Of a stretch of DNA of 64,000 bases, positions 30,494-40,123 are shown in pieces. Origin of the DNA: Magnetospira sp. QH-2 (lineage in GTDB: Bacteria > Pseudomonadota > Alphaproteobacteria > Rhodospirillales > Magnetospiraceae); assembly GCF_000968135.1 (NCBI RefSeq), contig NZ_FO538765.1:744001-808000 (forward strand), read 5' to 3'. The notes under the pieces are model-generated. The model saw nothing but the letters and a program-made list of their open reading frames with translations, made no database searches and had not been told where the DNA came from. The position numbers and the translations under genes are program-made. Numbering within the stretch: position 1 is the first letter of the stretch; every line of letters begins with the position of its first letter.

Positions 30494-30709
30494 TAGGCGC
30501 GGCGGTTTCATGCGCGTTGGCCGCATCATCCTATGGGTTCTTGCTGAAATCAACCGTGCTTGCTCAATCCCGTGACATGAGCAGCTTTTGCCGAAAAAAA
30601 GGAATAAAAACAATGAAAGAAAATTTAATCATAAAAAAAGTTTGACAGGAAAAAATGTTCCTGATAAATGCAGGAACATATACAAAACCTAAGCATAAAG
30701 GAGAGACTC

Positions 30710-31033
30710 ATGCTGCTAGACAAGGACGACAATGGGCATCCCATCCAGATATTGGGAATTATGCCCGGTACCGCTCAAAAGGTGACAGCGGGCATCAGCT
30801 CGAGCCGTATCGCCATTCCCGCCGGTGCCGTCGCGGTGACGTTCGTCGGGAAATCCAATGACGTGCGATATGCGCTCGGCGACGCCGACGTCGTGGCCAC
30901 CGATGACAGCGACTTTCTCTATGGCTCTCAGGGCGGCGACCGGCTGCTGATCGCCACCCGCAACCATTCTCACATCGCTTTCAAACGTGCGGATGCCGCC
31001 GATGTCGATGTCGAGATGTCATTTCTTGAATAG
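30710..31033 (+). CDS. virion-like cassette gene 1, hypothetical
   Basis: A 107-residue soluble protein, beta-rich by sequence ('ITAGISSSRIAIPAGAVAVTFVG'-like alternation), with AAAGGAG before the ATG at 30710. I do not recognise a family. Its size, spacing and position in front of four phage-like genes suggest a small virion or decoration protein. Seven bases separate it from the next gene. Codon use is close to chromosomal. Confidence 0.6.
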   Translation: MLLDKDDNGHPIQILGIMPGTAQKVTAGISSSRIAIPAGAVAVTFVGKSNDVRYALGDADVVATDDSDFLYGSQGGDRLLIATRNHSHIAFKRADAADVDVEMSFLE

Positions 31034-31039
31034 GAGGCA

Positions 31040-31312
31040 ATGATGTTTGGATTTGGACGCAAAAAAATCGTGCCGCAAGCCTCTCGCGACATCCGGATTC
31101 CCCGTTCCGAAAACGAAGCACGTCTTCGCAAGGAACGTGCCGCCCAACGCCTTGAGGACCTGCGGGCCGCCAAGGCGCAGGCACTCAAACGAGTCGAGAG
31201 CGGAACGCTGGCCCGGGATGCCTACAAAGGCCGGGTCAAGGATTTGGCCGCCAGCATTGATCGCTGGACCCGTGAATGGAAGGCCGCTGCGGCCCTCTTG
31301 GAGGAGTATTGA
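31040..31312 (+). CDS. virion-like cassette gene 2, coiled-coil small protein
   Basis: A 90-residue highly charged protein. After an N-terminal 'MMFGFGRKK' segment, residues 25-90 are a continuous Lys/Arg/Glu/Ala-rich helix, likely a coiled coil ('RLRKERAAQRLEDLRAAKAQ'). AGGAGG stands before the ATG. The family is not recognised. It may be a structural or chaperone-type component of the cassette, by inference from position only. Confidence 0.58.
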   Translation: MMFGFGRKKIVPQASRDIRIPRSENEARLRKERAAQRLEDLRAAKAQALKRVESGTLARDAYKGRVKDLAASIDRWTREWKAAAALLEEY

Positions 31313-31314
31313 TC

Positions 31315-31746
31315 ATGAGTATTTCAACGACATTCGTGCCCCACAAATGGGTCCACCATCAAATGCTGACCGGATTGGCGAGTATCGATTTCGATGTGGA
31401 CAGTTTTCAAGTCGGCCTGGTCACGGCATCGGCGACTTTTGATGCGACCGCCGAAACCGGCCAGGCCTGGAGCGATCATTCCGGCAATCAGGTGGCAGCC
31501 ACCGGCACGGCCTACACCGGCCCGATGACTCTGAGCGGTGTGACTTTTCCATGGTCCAGCAAGGCATTGGACTGTGACGACGTGGTCATCGACGAAGATG
31601 CGAGCGGATTCACCGATGCCCGCTATGCCGTGTGGTTTCACGTCGGTTCCGGATTGATCCTCGGGCATCAGGACTTTGGCCAGGACGTCGGCAACATCGA
31701 CGGCCCTTTGACTCTCGAGACGCCCAATGGGCTGTTCTCCATTTGA
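31315..31746 (+). CDS. phage structural-type protein
   Basis: A 143-residue beta-rich protein. It shows the layout of small phage structural proteins that include a 'G-x-AYTGPMTLSGVTF' segment followed by 'ARYAVWFHVGSGLILGHQDFG' and a C-terminal hydrophobic '...GLFSI'. The same arrangement (a GTGYT-like strand, then RYAV, then a G-x-x-DFG strand) recurs in tailed-phage virion proteins. I chose the ATG at 31315 with GAGGAG upstream. It is two bases after the preceding gene. Confidence 0.65.
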   Translation: MSISTTFVPHKWVHHQMLTGLASIDFDVDSFQVGLVTASATFDATAETGQAWSDHSGNQVAATGTAYTGPMTLSGVTFPWSSKALDCDDVVIDEDASGFTDARYAVWFHVGSGLILGHQDFGQDVGNIDGPLTLETPNGLFSI

Positions 31747-31758
31747 GGAGCCTGAATC

Positions 31759-32202
31759 ATGTCGGAACTTCTGATACAGGCGGTTAATCCCCTTGCGCAC
31801 CCCGGCACATTTGTTGCCGGGGACGTGCTGGCGGTCAAACCGGATGGCTTCGATTGGGGCTGGGGCGACCCGGAGATGCATCCGGGGCAATGGCATGGGC
31901 GGACCGTGCTGATCCGCTTGCCCGGGCTGCTCATCTCGCCTGATTTCCTATTGGAACAGGGTATGGATGCCATCACCTACGCTACCCACCAGCGTCGATA
32001 TCAATTCGACTATGCCGGGCTTGAACGACGCGATTTGGAGTCACGTTATGATCAATCAGGTGACGACGAGCATCCCCTGCATGGGCGGTATCGCGCCACC
32101 TTGCATCACTATTTCTGGATTAACCGACCTGATCTGACGGCCGTCACTCAGCAAGTCGACAAGCCGGGCATTGTGACCTATGTGCCCGAGGAGGACAGAT
32201 AA
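31759..32202 (+). CDS. virion-like cassette gene 4, hypothetical
   Basis: A 147-residue protein with 'LAHPGTFVAGDVLAVKPDGFDWG' near the N terminus and a tyrosine/arginine-rich middle ('YATHQRRYQFDYAGLERR'). It resembles small uncharacterised phage proteins encoded next to tail fibres, but no named domain is recognised. GAGGAG precedes its ATG. Its TAA shares a base with the ATG of the next gene (TAATG), showing coupled translation. Confidence 0.6.
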   Translation: MSELLIQAVNPLAHPGTFVAGDVLAVKPDGFDWGWGDPEMHPGQWHGRTVLIRLPGLLISPDFLLEQGMDAITYATHQRRYQFDYAGLERRDLESRYDQSGDDEHPLHGRYRATLHHYFWINRPDLTAVTQQVDKPGIVTYVPEEDR

Positions 32203-33395
32203 TGGCCACAAGAACCATTGGCCCCGGCCAACAGCACCCGACCATCTCTGATTGGATCTCCCACCTCGCATCGATCGACCCTTGGGACGAAGAACAGATT
32301 GGTGAGCTTGCCGATGATGTGTTTGATGAATTGGTCAATTTCTCCGGGTTTACCCCGACCAGTGCTTATCCCTGCACCCTTCGACCTGTTGCCGGCATTT
32401 CTCATGGTGGGACCTTTGGCGCGGGTGCCAGGATCGTGCTGGCCAAGAGCTATGGGTTTTTGGTTACCGTCGATGTCCCCCATATGACGATTGAAGATCT
32501 GGTCATCGACAATACCACGACCGGAAACAATGGCCGGGGGTTGACCTATACCGCCAACGGGACCAACGGAATCTTGCAACGGTGCCTGATCCGTACCTCT
32601 GGAGCCCATAATCTGTCCAACGGTATCGACAGTACCTATGACGATGGCAAAATCCTCAACTGTTATGTTGAATCTCAATCCACCCATGCGGGGAGTCATG
32701 CCATCAAAGCCTTCCAGTACAGCAAGGATGGCTATGTTTTGAACTGCATCATCAAGGCCAATGCCGGATACGGACTGCGCCGCCTGAACAATTCCAAATC
32801 CACGGTGGCCAACTGTGTCGTGATCGGATCGGGGGCGGGACTGGCATATGATTGGCCGGTCAGTAGCAATGGGGATGGGGCCTCAAGCAACAATGCCTCC
32901 CATGAAGGCGCGACCTATCTTCCGCCAGGCACAAGCCCGATCTCGGCCGATATCTCGGTGGCTGATGGCGTCGATTTCGTGTCCCCCTCGACCATGGACT
33001 GGTCCGCTCATAGTACGGGCCACCTGTATGGCGCTGGGGCTGATCAAAGCGCTATTTTTACAGATGACTTGCTGGGTCGGACACGCTCTCAGTGGGATAT
33101 TTCGGCCTGGGGCATCGCCGTGGCTGGAACGGTCATCGACGGCTTGGAAGGATCTCTCGCCCTGGTCGCCAAAGCCGTTCCCGTGACGGTGGCGGTTCAT
33201 GTTGTTGCCGCGCGGGGCCAGATTGACCTGATTTCCCGCATGGGCGCCCTAGGCATAGCAAAGGTGATTGGAACCGTCAGCGGCCTGGCGGCCCTTGTCA
33301 CTCAGGCGATAGTGGTTGACGGTCCCTTCGCCAGGAGGGTGAACAAAGGAATGACCTTGTTCGGGCGTCTTGCGGGAATAGGGATGCGCCGTTAG
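32202..33395 (+). CDS. right-handed beta-helix protein, tail-fibre/spike-like
   Basis: A 397-residue protein. Residues 90-230 show repeating strand patterns typical of a right-handed parallel beta-helix ('MTIEDLVIDNTTTGNNGRG', 'NGILQRCLIRTSGAHN', 'GKILNCYVESQSTH', 'GYVLNCIIKANAGYG', 'STVANCVVIGSG'). Such folds occur in phage tail spikes and polysaccharide lyases. The C-terminal 90 residues are hydrophobic and alanine/valine-rich, which is unusual for a spike and might contact a membrane or another subunit. No catalytic residues can be named. The TAG stop is the start of the right-hand repeat. Confidence 0.7.
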   Translation: MATRTIGPGQQHPTISDWISHLASIDPWDEEQIGELADDVFDELVNFSGFTPTSAYPCTLRPVAGISHGGTFGAGARIVLAKSYGFLVTVDVPHMTIEDLVIDNTTTGNNGRGLTYTANGTNGILQRCLIRTSGAHNLSNGIDSTYDDGKILNCYVESQSTHAGSHAIKAFQYSKDGYVLNCIIKANAGYGLRRLNNSKSTVANCVVIGSGAGLAYDWPVSSNGDGASSNNASHEGATYLPPGTSPISADISVADGVDFVSPSTMDWSAHSTGHLYGAGADQSAIFTDDLLGRTRSQWDISAWGIAVAGTVIDGLEGSLALVAKAVPVTVAVHVVAARGQIDLISRMGALGIAKVIGTVSGLAALVTQAIVVDGPFARRVNKGMTLFGRLAGIGMRR

Positions 33396-33423
33396 ATCAC
33401 ATCGTGTTTGATTCCAATAGGGT
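33393..33423 (+). repeat. shortened copy of the palindromic repeat, right of the cassette
   Basis: TAGATCACATCGTGTTTGAT followed by TCCAATAGGG matches 30391-30410 (18 of 20) joined to 30443-30452, in the same orientation. The loop and second arm of palindrome 1 are missing. The two copies therefore flank the five-gene virion-like cassette as direct repeats. Confidence 0.7.
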
Positions 33424-33428
33424 CGCAC

Positions 33429-35252
<1,824 letters not shown>

Positions 35253-35264
35253 GATCCTGTCTCC

Positions 35265-36623
35265 TTACTTTTTCTTGCGCGCCGCTTTTTCCGCCGCTTT
35301 GCGTTCGCGGAAGGGCGGGGCCCAGTCTTTAATCTCTCGGTGTTCGGCCCGGGTGACGGCCAGGGCATCCGCCGCCACATCACGCGCGACCACACTGCCC
35401 GCGCCGATGATGGCACCGTCGCCAATGGTGACTGGAGCGACCAGAGCGCTGTTGGAGCCGATGAAGGCGCCCGCGCCGATGTCAGTTTTATGCTTCAGGT
35501 AGCCATCATAGTTACAGGTGATGGTACCCGCGCCGATGTTGGCATCCGCCCCGATGCGGGCATCGCCGATATAGGTCAGATGGCTGACCTTGGCGCCTTG
35601 CTCCACGTCGGCATTCTTGATCTCGACGAAATTGCCCACCTTGGCCTGTTCACCGATTTTGGCGCCGGGACGCAGCCGGGCGAAGGGGCCAACCTGGGCC
35701 TTGGCGCCGATGGAGCAGCCTTCCAGATGGCTGAAGGCCTTGACGGTCACGCCGTCGCCAACGGTGACGCCGGGGCCGAAGAACACATTGGGTTGCAAGG
35801 TGACATCCTGGCCGATCTGGGTGTCCCAGTTGAACCAGACCGTGTCCGGCTCGATCATGGTGACCCCGGCGGCCAGGGCGGCATTGCGCATTTTTTGCTG
35901 CACCAACCGTTCGGCCTGGGCCAGTTCGACCCGCGAATTGACGCCGAGAAGTTCTTCCTCGTCACCTTCCGCCACCACGCAGTCCAAGCCTTCCGCATGG
36001 GCGATGGCGACGATGTCGGTGAGGTAGAACTCGCCTTTGGCATTGTCGTTGGTTACCTGACCCAACAGCCGGAACAGATGCTTGCCCGAAACACACATGA
36101 GCCCCGAGTTGCACAGATTGATCTTCAGTTGCTCGTCGCTGGCATCCTTGGCCTCGACAATGGCTTCCAATCGGCCATGAGACCCGGTGACCAGGCGTCC
36201 GTAAGCGCCGGGATCGTCGGTGCGGAATCCCAGGACCGCCACGGCGGTTCCCGGATGGTCGCGCCGGGCAGCCAGCATGCGGGTCATGGTCTCCGCCGTG
36301 AGCAAGGGAGAGTCGCCGAACATGATCAGCACATCACCTTCAAAGCCATCCAAGGCCTCCTTGGCGGCCAGAACGGCATGGCCGGTGCCCAGGCGGTCGG
36401 TCTGAACGGCCGTGGGATGGGGGGCCACGGCGGCGGCCAGATCATCCATGTCCGGACCAATGACGGCGACGATCTTGTCTGGGCTCAGGGTCTCCACGGT
36501 GGCCAGCAGGTGCTGGACCATGGGGCGACCGGCAACCCGATGCATGACCTTGGGTAAGGAGGACTTCATACGGGTGCCGAGACCGGCGGCAAGCACGATG
36601 GCGGCGGTTTTTTCCTTGGTCAT
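35265..36623 (-). CDS. glmU: bifunctional N-acetylglucosamine-1-phosphate uridyltransferase / glucosamine-1-phosphate acetyltransferase
   Basis: A 452-residue two-domain enzyme performing the last two steps to UDP-GlcNAc. The N-terminal pyrophosphorylase shows 'VLAAGLGTRMKSSLPKVMH'. The C-terminal half is a left-handed beta-helix of hexapeptide repeats ('IGDGAIIGAGSVVARDV', 'GAGTITCNYDGYLKHKT'). It ends in a lysine-rich tail. It starts the leftward glmU-glmS pair and is divergent from the phosphatase gene. Confidence 0.96.
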   Translation of the reverse strand: MTKEKTAAIVLAAGLGTRMKSSLPKVMHRVAGRPMVQHLLATVETLSPDKIVAVIGPDMDDLAAAVAPHPTAVQTDRLGTGHAVLAAKEALDGFEGDVLIMFGDSPLLTAETMTRMLAARRDHPGTAVAVLGFRTDDPGAYGRLVTGSHGRLEAIVEAKDASDEQLKINLCNSGLMCVSGKHLFRLLGQVTNDNAKGEFYLTDIVAIAHAEGLDCVVAEGDEEELLGVNSRVELAQAERLVQQKMRNAALAAGVTMIEPDTVWFNWDTQIGQDVTLQPNVFFGPGVTVGDGVTVKAFSHLEGCSIGAKAQVGPFARLRPGAKIGEQAKVGNFVEIKNADVEQGAKVSHLTYIGDARIGADANIGAGTITCNYDGYLKHKTDIGAGAFIGSNSALVAPVTIGDGAIIGAGSVVARDVAADALAVTRAEHREIKDWAPPFRERKAAEKAARKKK

Positions 36624-36719
36624 TTGAAATCAGTTCACTACATAGGCTGGAGAATGCCGCAGACTGACATAAGCCAGACGGCGCGCCAAGCGCCAAATTG
36701 ACTGAATAGGGGATGTTCC

Positions 36720-37382
36720 ATGAAGGCCATTATTTTTGATCTGGACGGTACGCTGGTGGACAGCGCACCGGACCTGATGAACGCGCTCAACAAGACCCTG
36801 GTCCAAGAGGGGCGCGCGGCGCTGCCCATCGAGTCCGTGCGCAACATGATCGGCGATGGGGTGCCGGTTTTGGTGGAGCGTGGCTTTGCCGCCACCGGCG
36901 AGGAAGCCACCGGGGAATACCTGAAGGCCCGCATTGAGGACTTCATGGGCTACTACGAAGGCCACAACACCGACGAGACCGTGCCCTATCCGGGTATCAT
37001 CAAGGTACTCGATGATCTGAAAGCCAGCGGTCATTACACCTTGGGGGTCTGCACCAACAAGCCTCAGGCGCCGACGGTGGAGATTTTGGCCGAACTGCAT
37101 CTGGCGCATTATTTCTCGGCGGTCCTGGGCGGCGATGCCTGTGACGTGAAGAAGCCGGATCCGGGCCATATTTTCGCTACCCTGGATGCCCTGGGCGTGG
37201 CGCCGGAGCACGCCCTGCTGGTCGGCGACAGTCCCAACGACGCCTATGCCGCCCGCGATGCCGGGGTGCCGGGGATCCTGGTATCTTTCGGCTATACGCG
37301 CATCCCGGTGAACGAACTGCCTTCGGTGGCGGTTATCGATCACTTCGATGAACTGCCGGCGTTGATCGAAAAGTTCCTCTAG
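36720..37382 (+). CDS. gph: phosphoglycolate phosphatase-like HAD hydrolase
   Basis: A 220-residue HAD-superfamily phosphatase. Motif I is 'IFDLDGTLVDSAPDL', motif II the threonine in 'LGVCTNKPQ', and motif III/IV 'KKPDPGHIF' and 'LVGDSPNDAYAARDAG'. 'DLMNALNK' and the helical cap fit Gph, which dephosphorylates 2-phosphoglycolate. It is the last chromosomal gene before tRNA-Val and the island. Confidence 0.9.
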   Translation: MKAIIFDLDGTLVDSAPDLMNALNKTLVQEGRAALPIESVRNMIGDGVPVLVERGFAATGEEATGEYLKARIEDFMGYYEGHNTDETVPYPGIIKVLDDLKASGHYTLGVCTNKPQAPTVEILAELHLAHYFSAVLGGDACDVKKPDPGHIFATLDALGVAPEHALLVGDSPNDAYAARDAGVPGILVSFGYTRIPVNELPSVAVIDHFDELPALIEKFL

Positions 37383-37469
37383 AAAACCGCGCAAGATCCC
37401 CGGCTTTCCTTGACAGAAGGTCGGGGGTTCCTTATACGAACCGTCCATCCATTGGGGTCATCCCCTTGG

Positions 37470-37544
37470 GGGCACGTAGCTCAGCGGGAGAGCACCGTCT
37501 TCACACGGCGGGGGTCACAGGTTCAATCCCTGTCGTGCCCACCA
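37470..37544 (+). tRNA. tRNA-Val (CAC)
   Basis: A 75-base cloverleaf including an encoded CCA. Acceptor GGGCACG/CGTGCCC, D stem GCTC/GAGC, anticodon stem CCGTC/GGCGG with loop TTCACAC giving anticodon CAC (valine, GUG codons), T stem ACAGG/CCTGT with loop TTCAATC. Gene content and composition change directly after its 3' end, so it is the probable attachment site of the island on its right. Confidence 0.95.
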
Positions 37545-37755
37545 TTTTTCCAAAGAAAATCAGTGTGTTAAGGGCGATTTTTCGAGATCGCTTGCTCGGG
37601 CGTTTTACTTTGCCCCCAGGATGTCCCCAGAATATTCCTGGAACCCCTTCAAAATAAAGGCGGTTTTCAGCCCTGGAATCAGCGTGAAATTGGGCTTGAG
37701 TAAGAGATTGAAGGCGATTGGACTCAGCTTCGAAACGCGGAGGTGTTTCTAGGAC
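37545..37755. other. non-coding stretch downstream of tRNA-Val
   Basis: About 210 bases with no supportable gene. It is the expected place of the left attachment junction. No direct repeat of the tRNA end is visible within it. Confidence 0.5.
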
Positions 37756-37978
37756 TCACCATGATCGCCCATGAGGTCCGAGGTTCTCGTCCAGGATGGA
37801 TGGCGGAGACTCTTTCAGTGGATCGAGGCGATCCGCTTGGCGACGCCCCCAACGCAACCATTCTTCCATCGCTTCATTGGTGTTAGCTGACACCTAGTTC
37901 GGCACTGACCTTCTTGAGAGGGGCTGCCCAAACACGTTGGTAAATATCGTCTCGGTAAAAACTGACCTTCTTCCACAT
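37756..37978 (-). pseudogene. decayed helix-turn-helix family gene
   Basis: On the minus strand from 37978 the frame reads MWKKVSFYRDDIYQRVWAAP and then LKKVSAELGVS before a TAA. This is the N terminus of a conserved family ('R-D-x-L-Y-x-x-V-W-x-x-P...K-V-A-x-x-x-G-V-S'). Just after, a second frame gives NEAMEEWLRWGRRQADRL followed by DPLKESPPSILDE, which matches the C-terminal end of the same family. The whole middle of the protein is missing. It is therefore an internally deleted, frame-broken remnant, not two genes. Confidence 0.65.
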
Positions 37979-38053
37979 TCCGTTTCTCCCCAGATGGAAT
38001 TCACCAGTCACTAGGTTATCGGATGTCGAGCCAATTGCTTATTAGGTCGGGTT

Positions 38054-38077
38054 CGCCCGGTGGTTACCCACCGGGCG
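38054..38077 (-). terminator. strong hairpin, probable terminator or stem-loop
   Basis: CGCCCGGTGG (38054-38063) pairs perfectly with CCACCGGGCG (38068-38077) around TTAC. It lies downstream of the leftward 61-residue gene. There is no T-run, so termination is inferred. A small palindrome, AACAGT/ACTGTT, lies beside it at 38086-38100. Confidence 0.45.
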
Positions 38078-38099
38078 GTTTCGCAAACAGTGGAACTGT

Positions 38100-38285
38100 T
38101 TACTTCCCTTTCGGCTTTTCCCGGCGAACACCCTTGAACTTGGTGCCATCGGCCTTGCCGTCCATGATGCGACCAGTATTCTCATCACGCTTGTACCAGA
38201 TACCGTTGTTCGGATTCTGGAACTGGGAACGGTCTCTCACCGCTCCATTCCGGCGATTATCACCGGTTGGGGGATTCGTAGCCAT
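38100..38285 (-). CDS. small basic protein next to HTH-ImmA gene, 61 aa
   Basis: A 61-residue protein (MATNPPTGDNRRNGAVRDRS... ending in KGVRREKPKGK) rich in Arg, Asn, Gly and Lys. I recall this type as a small conserved protein in islands, typically 'D-N-x-R-N-G-A-V-R-x-R-S-Q' followed by 'KRD...GRxMDxKADGxxFKGVR'. GGAGA stands before the ATG at 38285. It is divergent from the HTH-ImmA gene, and an additional role in that module is possible but unproven. Confidence 0.65.
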   Translation of the reverse strand: MATNPPTGDNRRNGAVRDRSQFQNPNNGIWYKRDENTGRIMDGKADGTKFKGVRREKPKGK

Positions 38286-38531
38286 TATCATCTCCATCGC
38301 TACGAGTTTGCGGTTCAGACTTTTCACGACGCCGATGTTTCGCTAGATTTCTCTAGCTATGGAATAGCGACATCGCCAGCCGCCCCAAACCATCAAGCGG
38401 CTGTCGAGATTTGATGACGGCATGGGCTGCAACCCATGCCGTCATTCGTTCGTATGCATTCCGCTTGACGAACGAATCCCGTAGGTTTACAAATAAAGAA
38501 AAAAATTCATTTTGTAAACCGGAGATGATCG

Positions 38532-39617
38532 ATGTTTGGTGAGAGGTTGAAGCTGGCCCGGAAAAAGGCCGGTCTATCGTTGCGTGCCCTCTCCGACGAA
38601 ATGGGAGGGATCGTTTCCGCACAGGCTATCGGGAAATATGAGCGGGACGAGATGATGCCCAACTCGACCGTGCTGATCTCGTTGTGCAAGACCCTTGGCG
38701 TGGGGATGGACTTTTTTGCTGCCCCGACCGGGGCCAAGCTGGTCGAAGTTGATTTCCGCAAACACTCAGGGACCAAAGCTCAAGAGCGAGCCGAGGTTGA
38801 AGCCCGTGTCATCGAGCATGTCGAACGCTATCTAATCATCGAGGAAATTCTCAATCTCGATAGTGCTGCGTGGCATGCTCCATTTAAGCGGCGTTCCATT
38901 GAAGACATCGAGGATGCAGAGGGAATTGCATCCGAGGTGCGTGAGCGATGGAATCTAGGTCTCGACCCAATCCCAAATCTGACTGAGTTGCTGGAAGAAA
39001 AAGGCATCAAGGTGATGATGCTCTCGCTTCCAAACAACGTTTCTGGACTGACCTGCATCGTTGAACGAAAGGGAGTACCGGATGTTCCGGTCATCGTCGT
39101 CAACAAGGACCATCCTTTGGAACGACGACGAATGACGCTCGCACATGAGTTGGGGCACCGTTTGTTTGAGGCTCCAAGCAAGATCGAGGAAAAGGCAGCT
39201 ACCCGTTTCGCTGGAGCGTTCTTGATGCCTAGCGAACACATCATTCGAGAGGTTGGAGATTACCGGCATTTCGTAGGTGTCGAAGAAGTGATGACCTTCA
39301 AGCGAATGTACCGGGTCAGTGCTGCTGCATTCATTGTTCGTCTGAGGGATATCGACATTCTCTCGAACGACAAACTGACCAGAATTTTCAGATCAGTTGG
39401 ACGAACTTGGAGAAGGACTGAGCCAAACCCCATCGAGTCTGAGGAACGCAGCGGCCACTATGAAAGACCTAAGCGGTTCCAAAGGTTGTGTTATCGAGCC
39501 TTGGCCGAGGACCTGATTTCCGTAACCAAAGCGGCTGAACTGCTGGGCGAACCTGTCAAGTTGGTCGAAACCGCCATGACCGAGGGATTGTCCGGTGCCA
39601 AGGATCGTCATCAGTGA
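38532..39617 (+). CDS. XRE-type HTH plus ImmA/IrrE metallopeptidase
   Basis: A 361-residue COG2856-type protein. Residues 1-60 are a Cro/CI helix-turn-helix ('RLKLARKKAGLSLRALSDEMGG'). Residues 150-270 are an ImmA/IrrE domain with the zinc motif HELGH at 205-209. A C-terminal region ends 'YRALAEDLISVTKAAELLGE', the usual tail of this class. Such proteins act as antitoxins or as repressor-cleaving regulators in mobile elements. The gene overlaps the following PIN-domain gene by 23 bases, indicating a two-gene unit. Confidence 0.88.
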   Translation: MFGERLKLARKKAGLSLRALSDEMGGIVSAQAIGKYERDEMMPNSTVLISLCKTLGVGMDFFAAPTGAKLVEVDFRKHSGTKAQERAEVEARVIEHVERYLIIEEILNLDSAAWHAPFKRRSIEDIEDAEGIASEVRERWNLGLDPIPNLTELLEEKGIKVMMLSLPNNVSGLTCIVERKGVPDVPVIVVNKDHPLERRRMTLAHELGHRLFEAPSKIEEKAATRFAGAFLMPSEHIIREVGDYRHFVGVEEVMTFKRMYRVSAAAFIVRLRDIDILSNDKLTRIFRSVGRTWRRTEPNPIESEERSGHYERPKRFQRLCYRALAEDLISVTKAAELLGEPVKLVETAMTEGLSGAKDRHQ

Positions 39618-40101
39618 CAGTTCTGTCTTGATGGATTTGGCTCTGGCAGGGTTGCTGGAAGCCACAGGGAAACTGCCTTTTCGATTTGAAATCCCGGACG
39701 TGATGTTCGTGGACGAGCTTCTAGACCTCGACAACTATGACCGTGATCAACTCGTCGAATTCGGTTTCCACGTCAGCGTTCTTGAAGGCAATGGTGTGTT
39801 GAAGGCGTTCTCCTATTTCGAGGAATATCGCACTCAACTCAGCGAACATGACTGCTTCGCTCTTGTCCTCGCCGAAGAGAAGAAGGCGATCCTGATGAGC
39901 GGCGATAGGCGTCTTCGGGAAATCTCGACGGAAAAAGGCATCGAGGTTCATGGCATCTTATGGATCGCCGATCTCCTGCACGAACACGACGTGATTGCCC
40001 CGAATGAACTGGCGGAGTGCTTGGTTCTGATTAAACAGCACCCCCGTTGTCGGTTGCCAGTGAGGGAACTCAACAGGCGGATTGCGGAATGGTCGGCTTA
40101 A
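39595..40101 (+). CDS. PIN-domain-like protein, probable toxin partner
   Basis: A 168-residue protein opening with 'IVISDSSVLMDLALAGLLE', the first aspartate of a PIN-like RNase fold. Then come 'FVDELLDLDNYD', 'LSEHDCFALVLAEEKKAILMSGDRRLR' (the second acidic cluster and the GD..LR motif), and a C-terminal helical region. It starts with GTG inside the end of the HTH-ImmA gene. COG2856-PIN pairs have been predicted as toxin-antitoxin systems, and this pair fits. RNase activity is inferred. Confidence 0.78.
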   Translation: MPRIVISDSSVLMDLALAGLLEATGKLPFRFEIPDVMFVDELLDLDNYDRDQLVEFGFHVSVLEGNGVLKAFSYFEEYRTQLSEHDCFALVLAEEKKAILMSGDRRLREISTEKGIEVHGILWIADLLHEHDVIAPNELAECLVLIKQHPRCRLPVRELNRRIAEWSA

Positions 40102-40123
40102 CCCAACAAGGTGGAGGTCTCCT

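Noticed and set aside
30710-33395. Complete prophage, gene transfer agent or diversity-generating retroelement
   Set aside because: No terminase, portal, capsid, integrase or reverse transcriptase gene is present within or beside the five genes.
33396-33428. glmS ribozyme or riboswitch near glmS
   Set aside because: This side is the 3' end of glmS, and the glmU-glmS gap at the 5' end is only 12 bases, too small for one.
37381-37440. Terminator after gph (CCCCGG.../...TCGGGG)
   Set aside because: The stem is short with a mismatch and the following T-run is weak; not reported as a feature.
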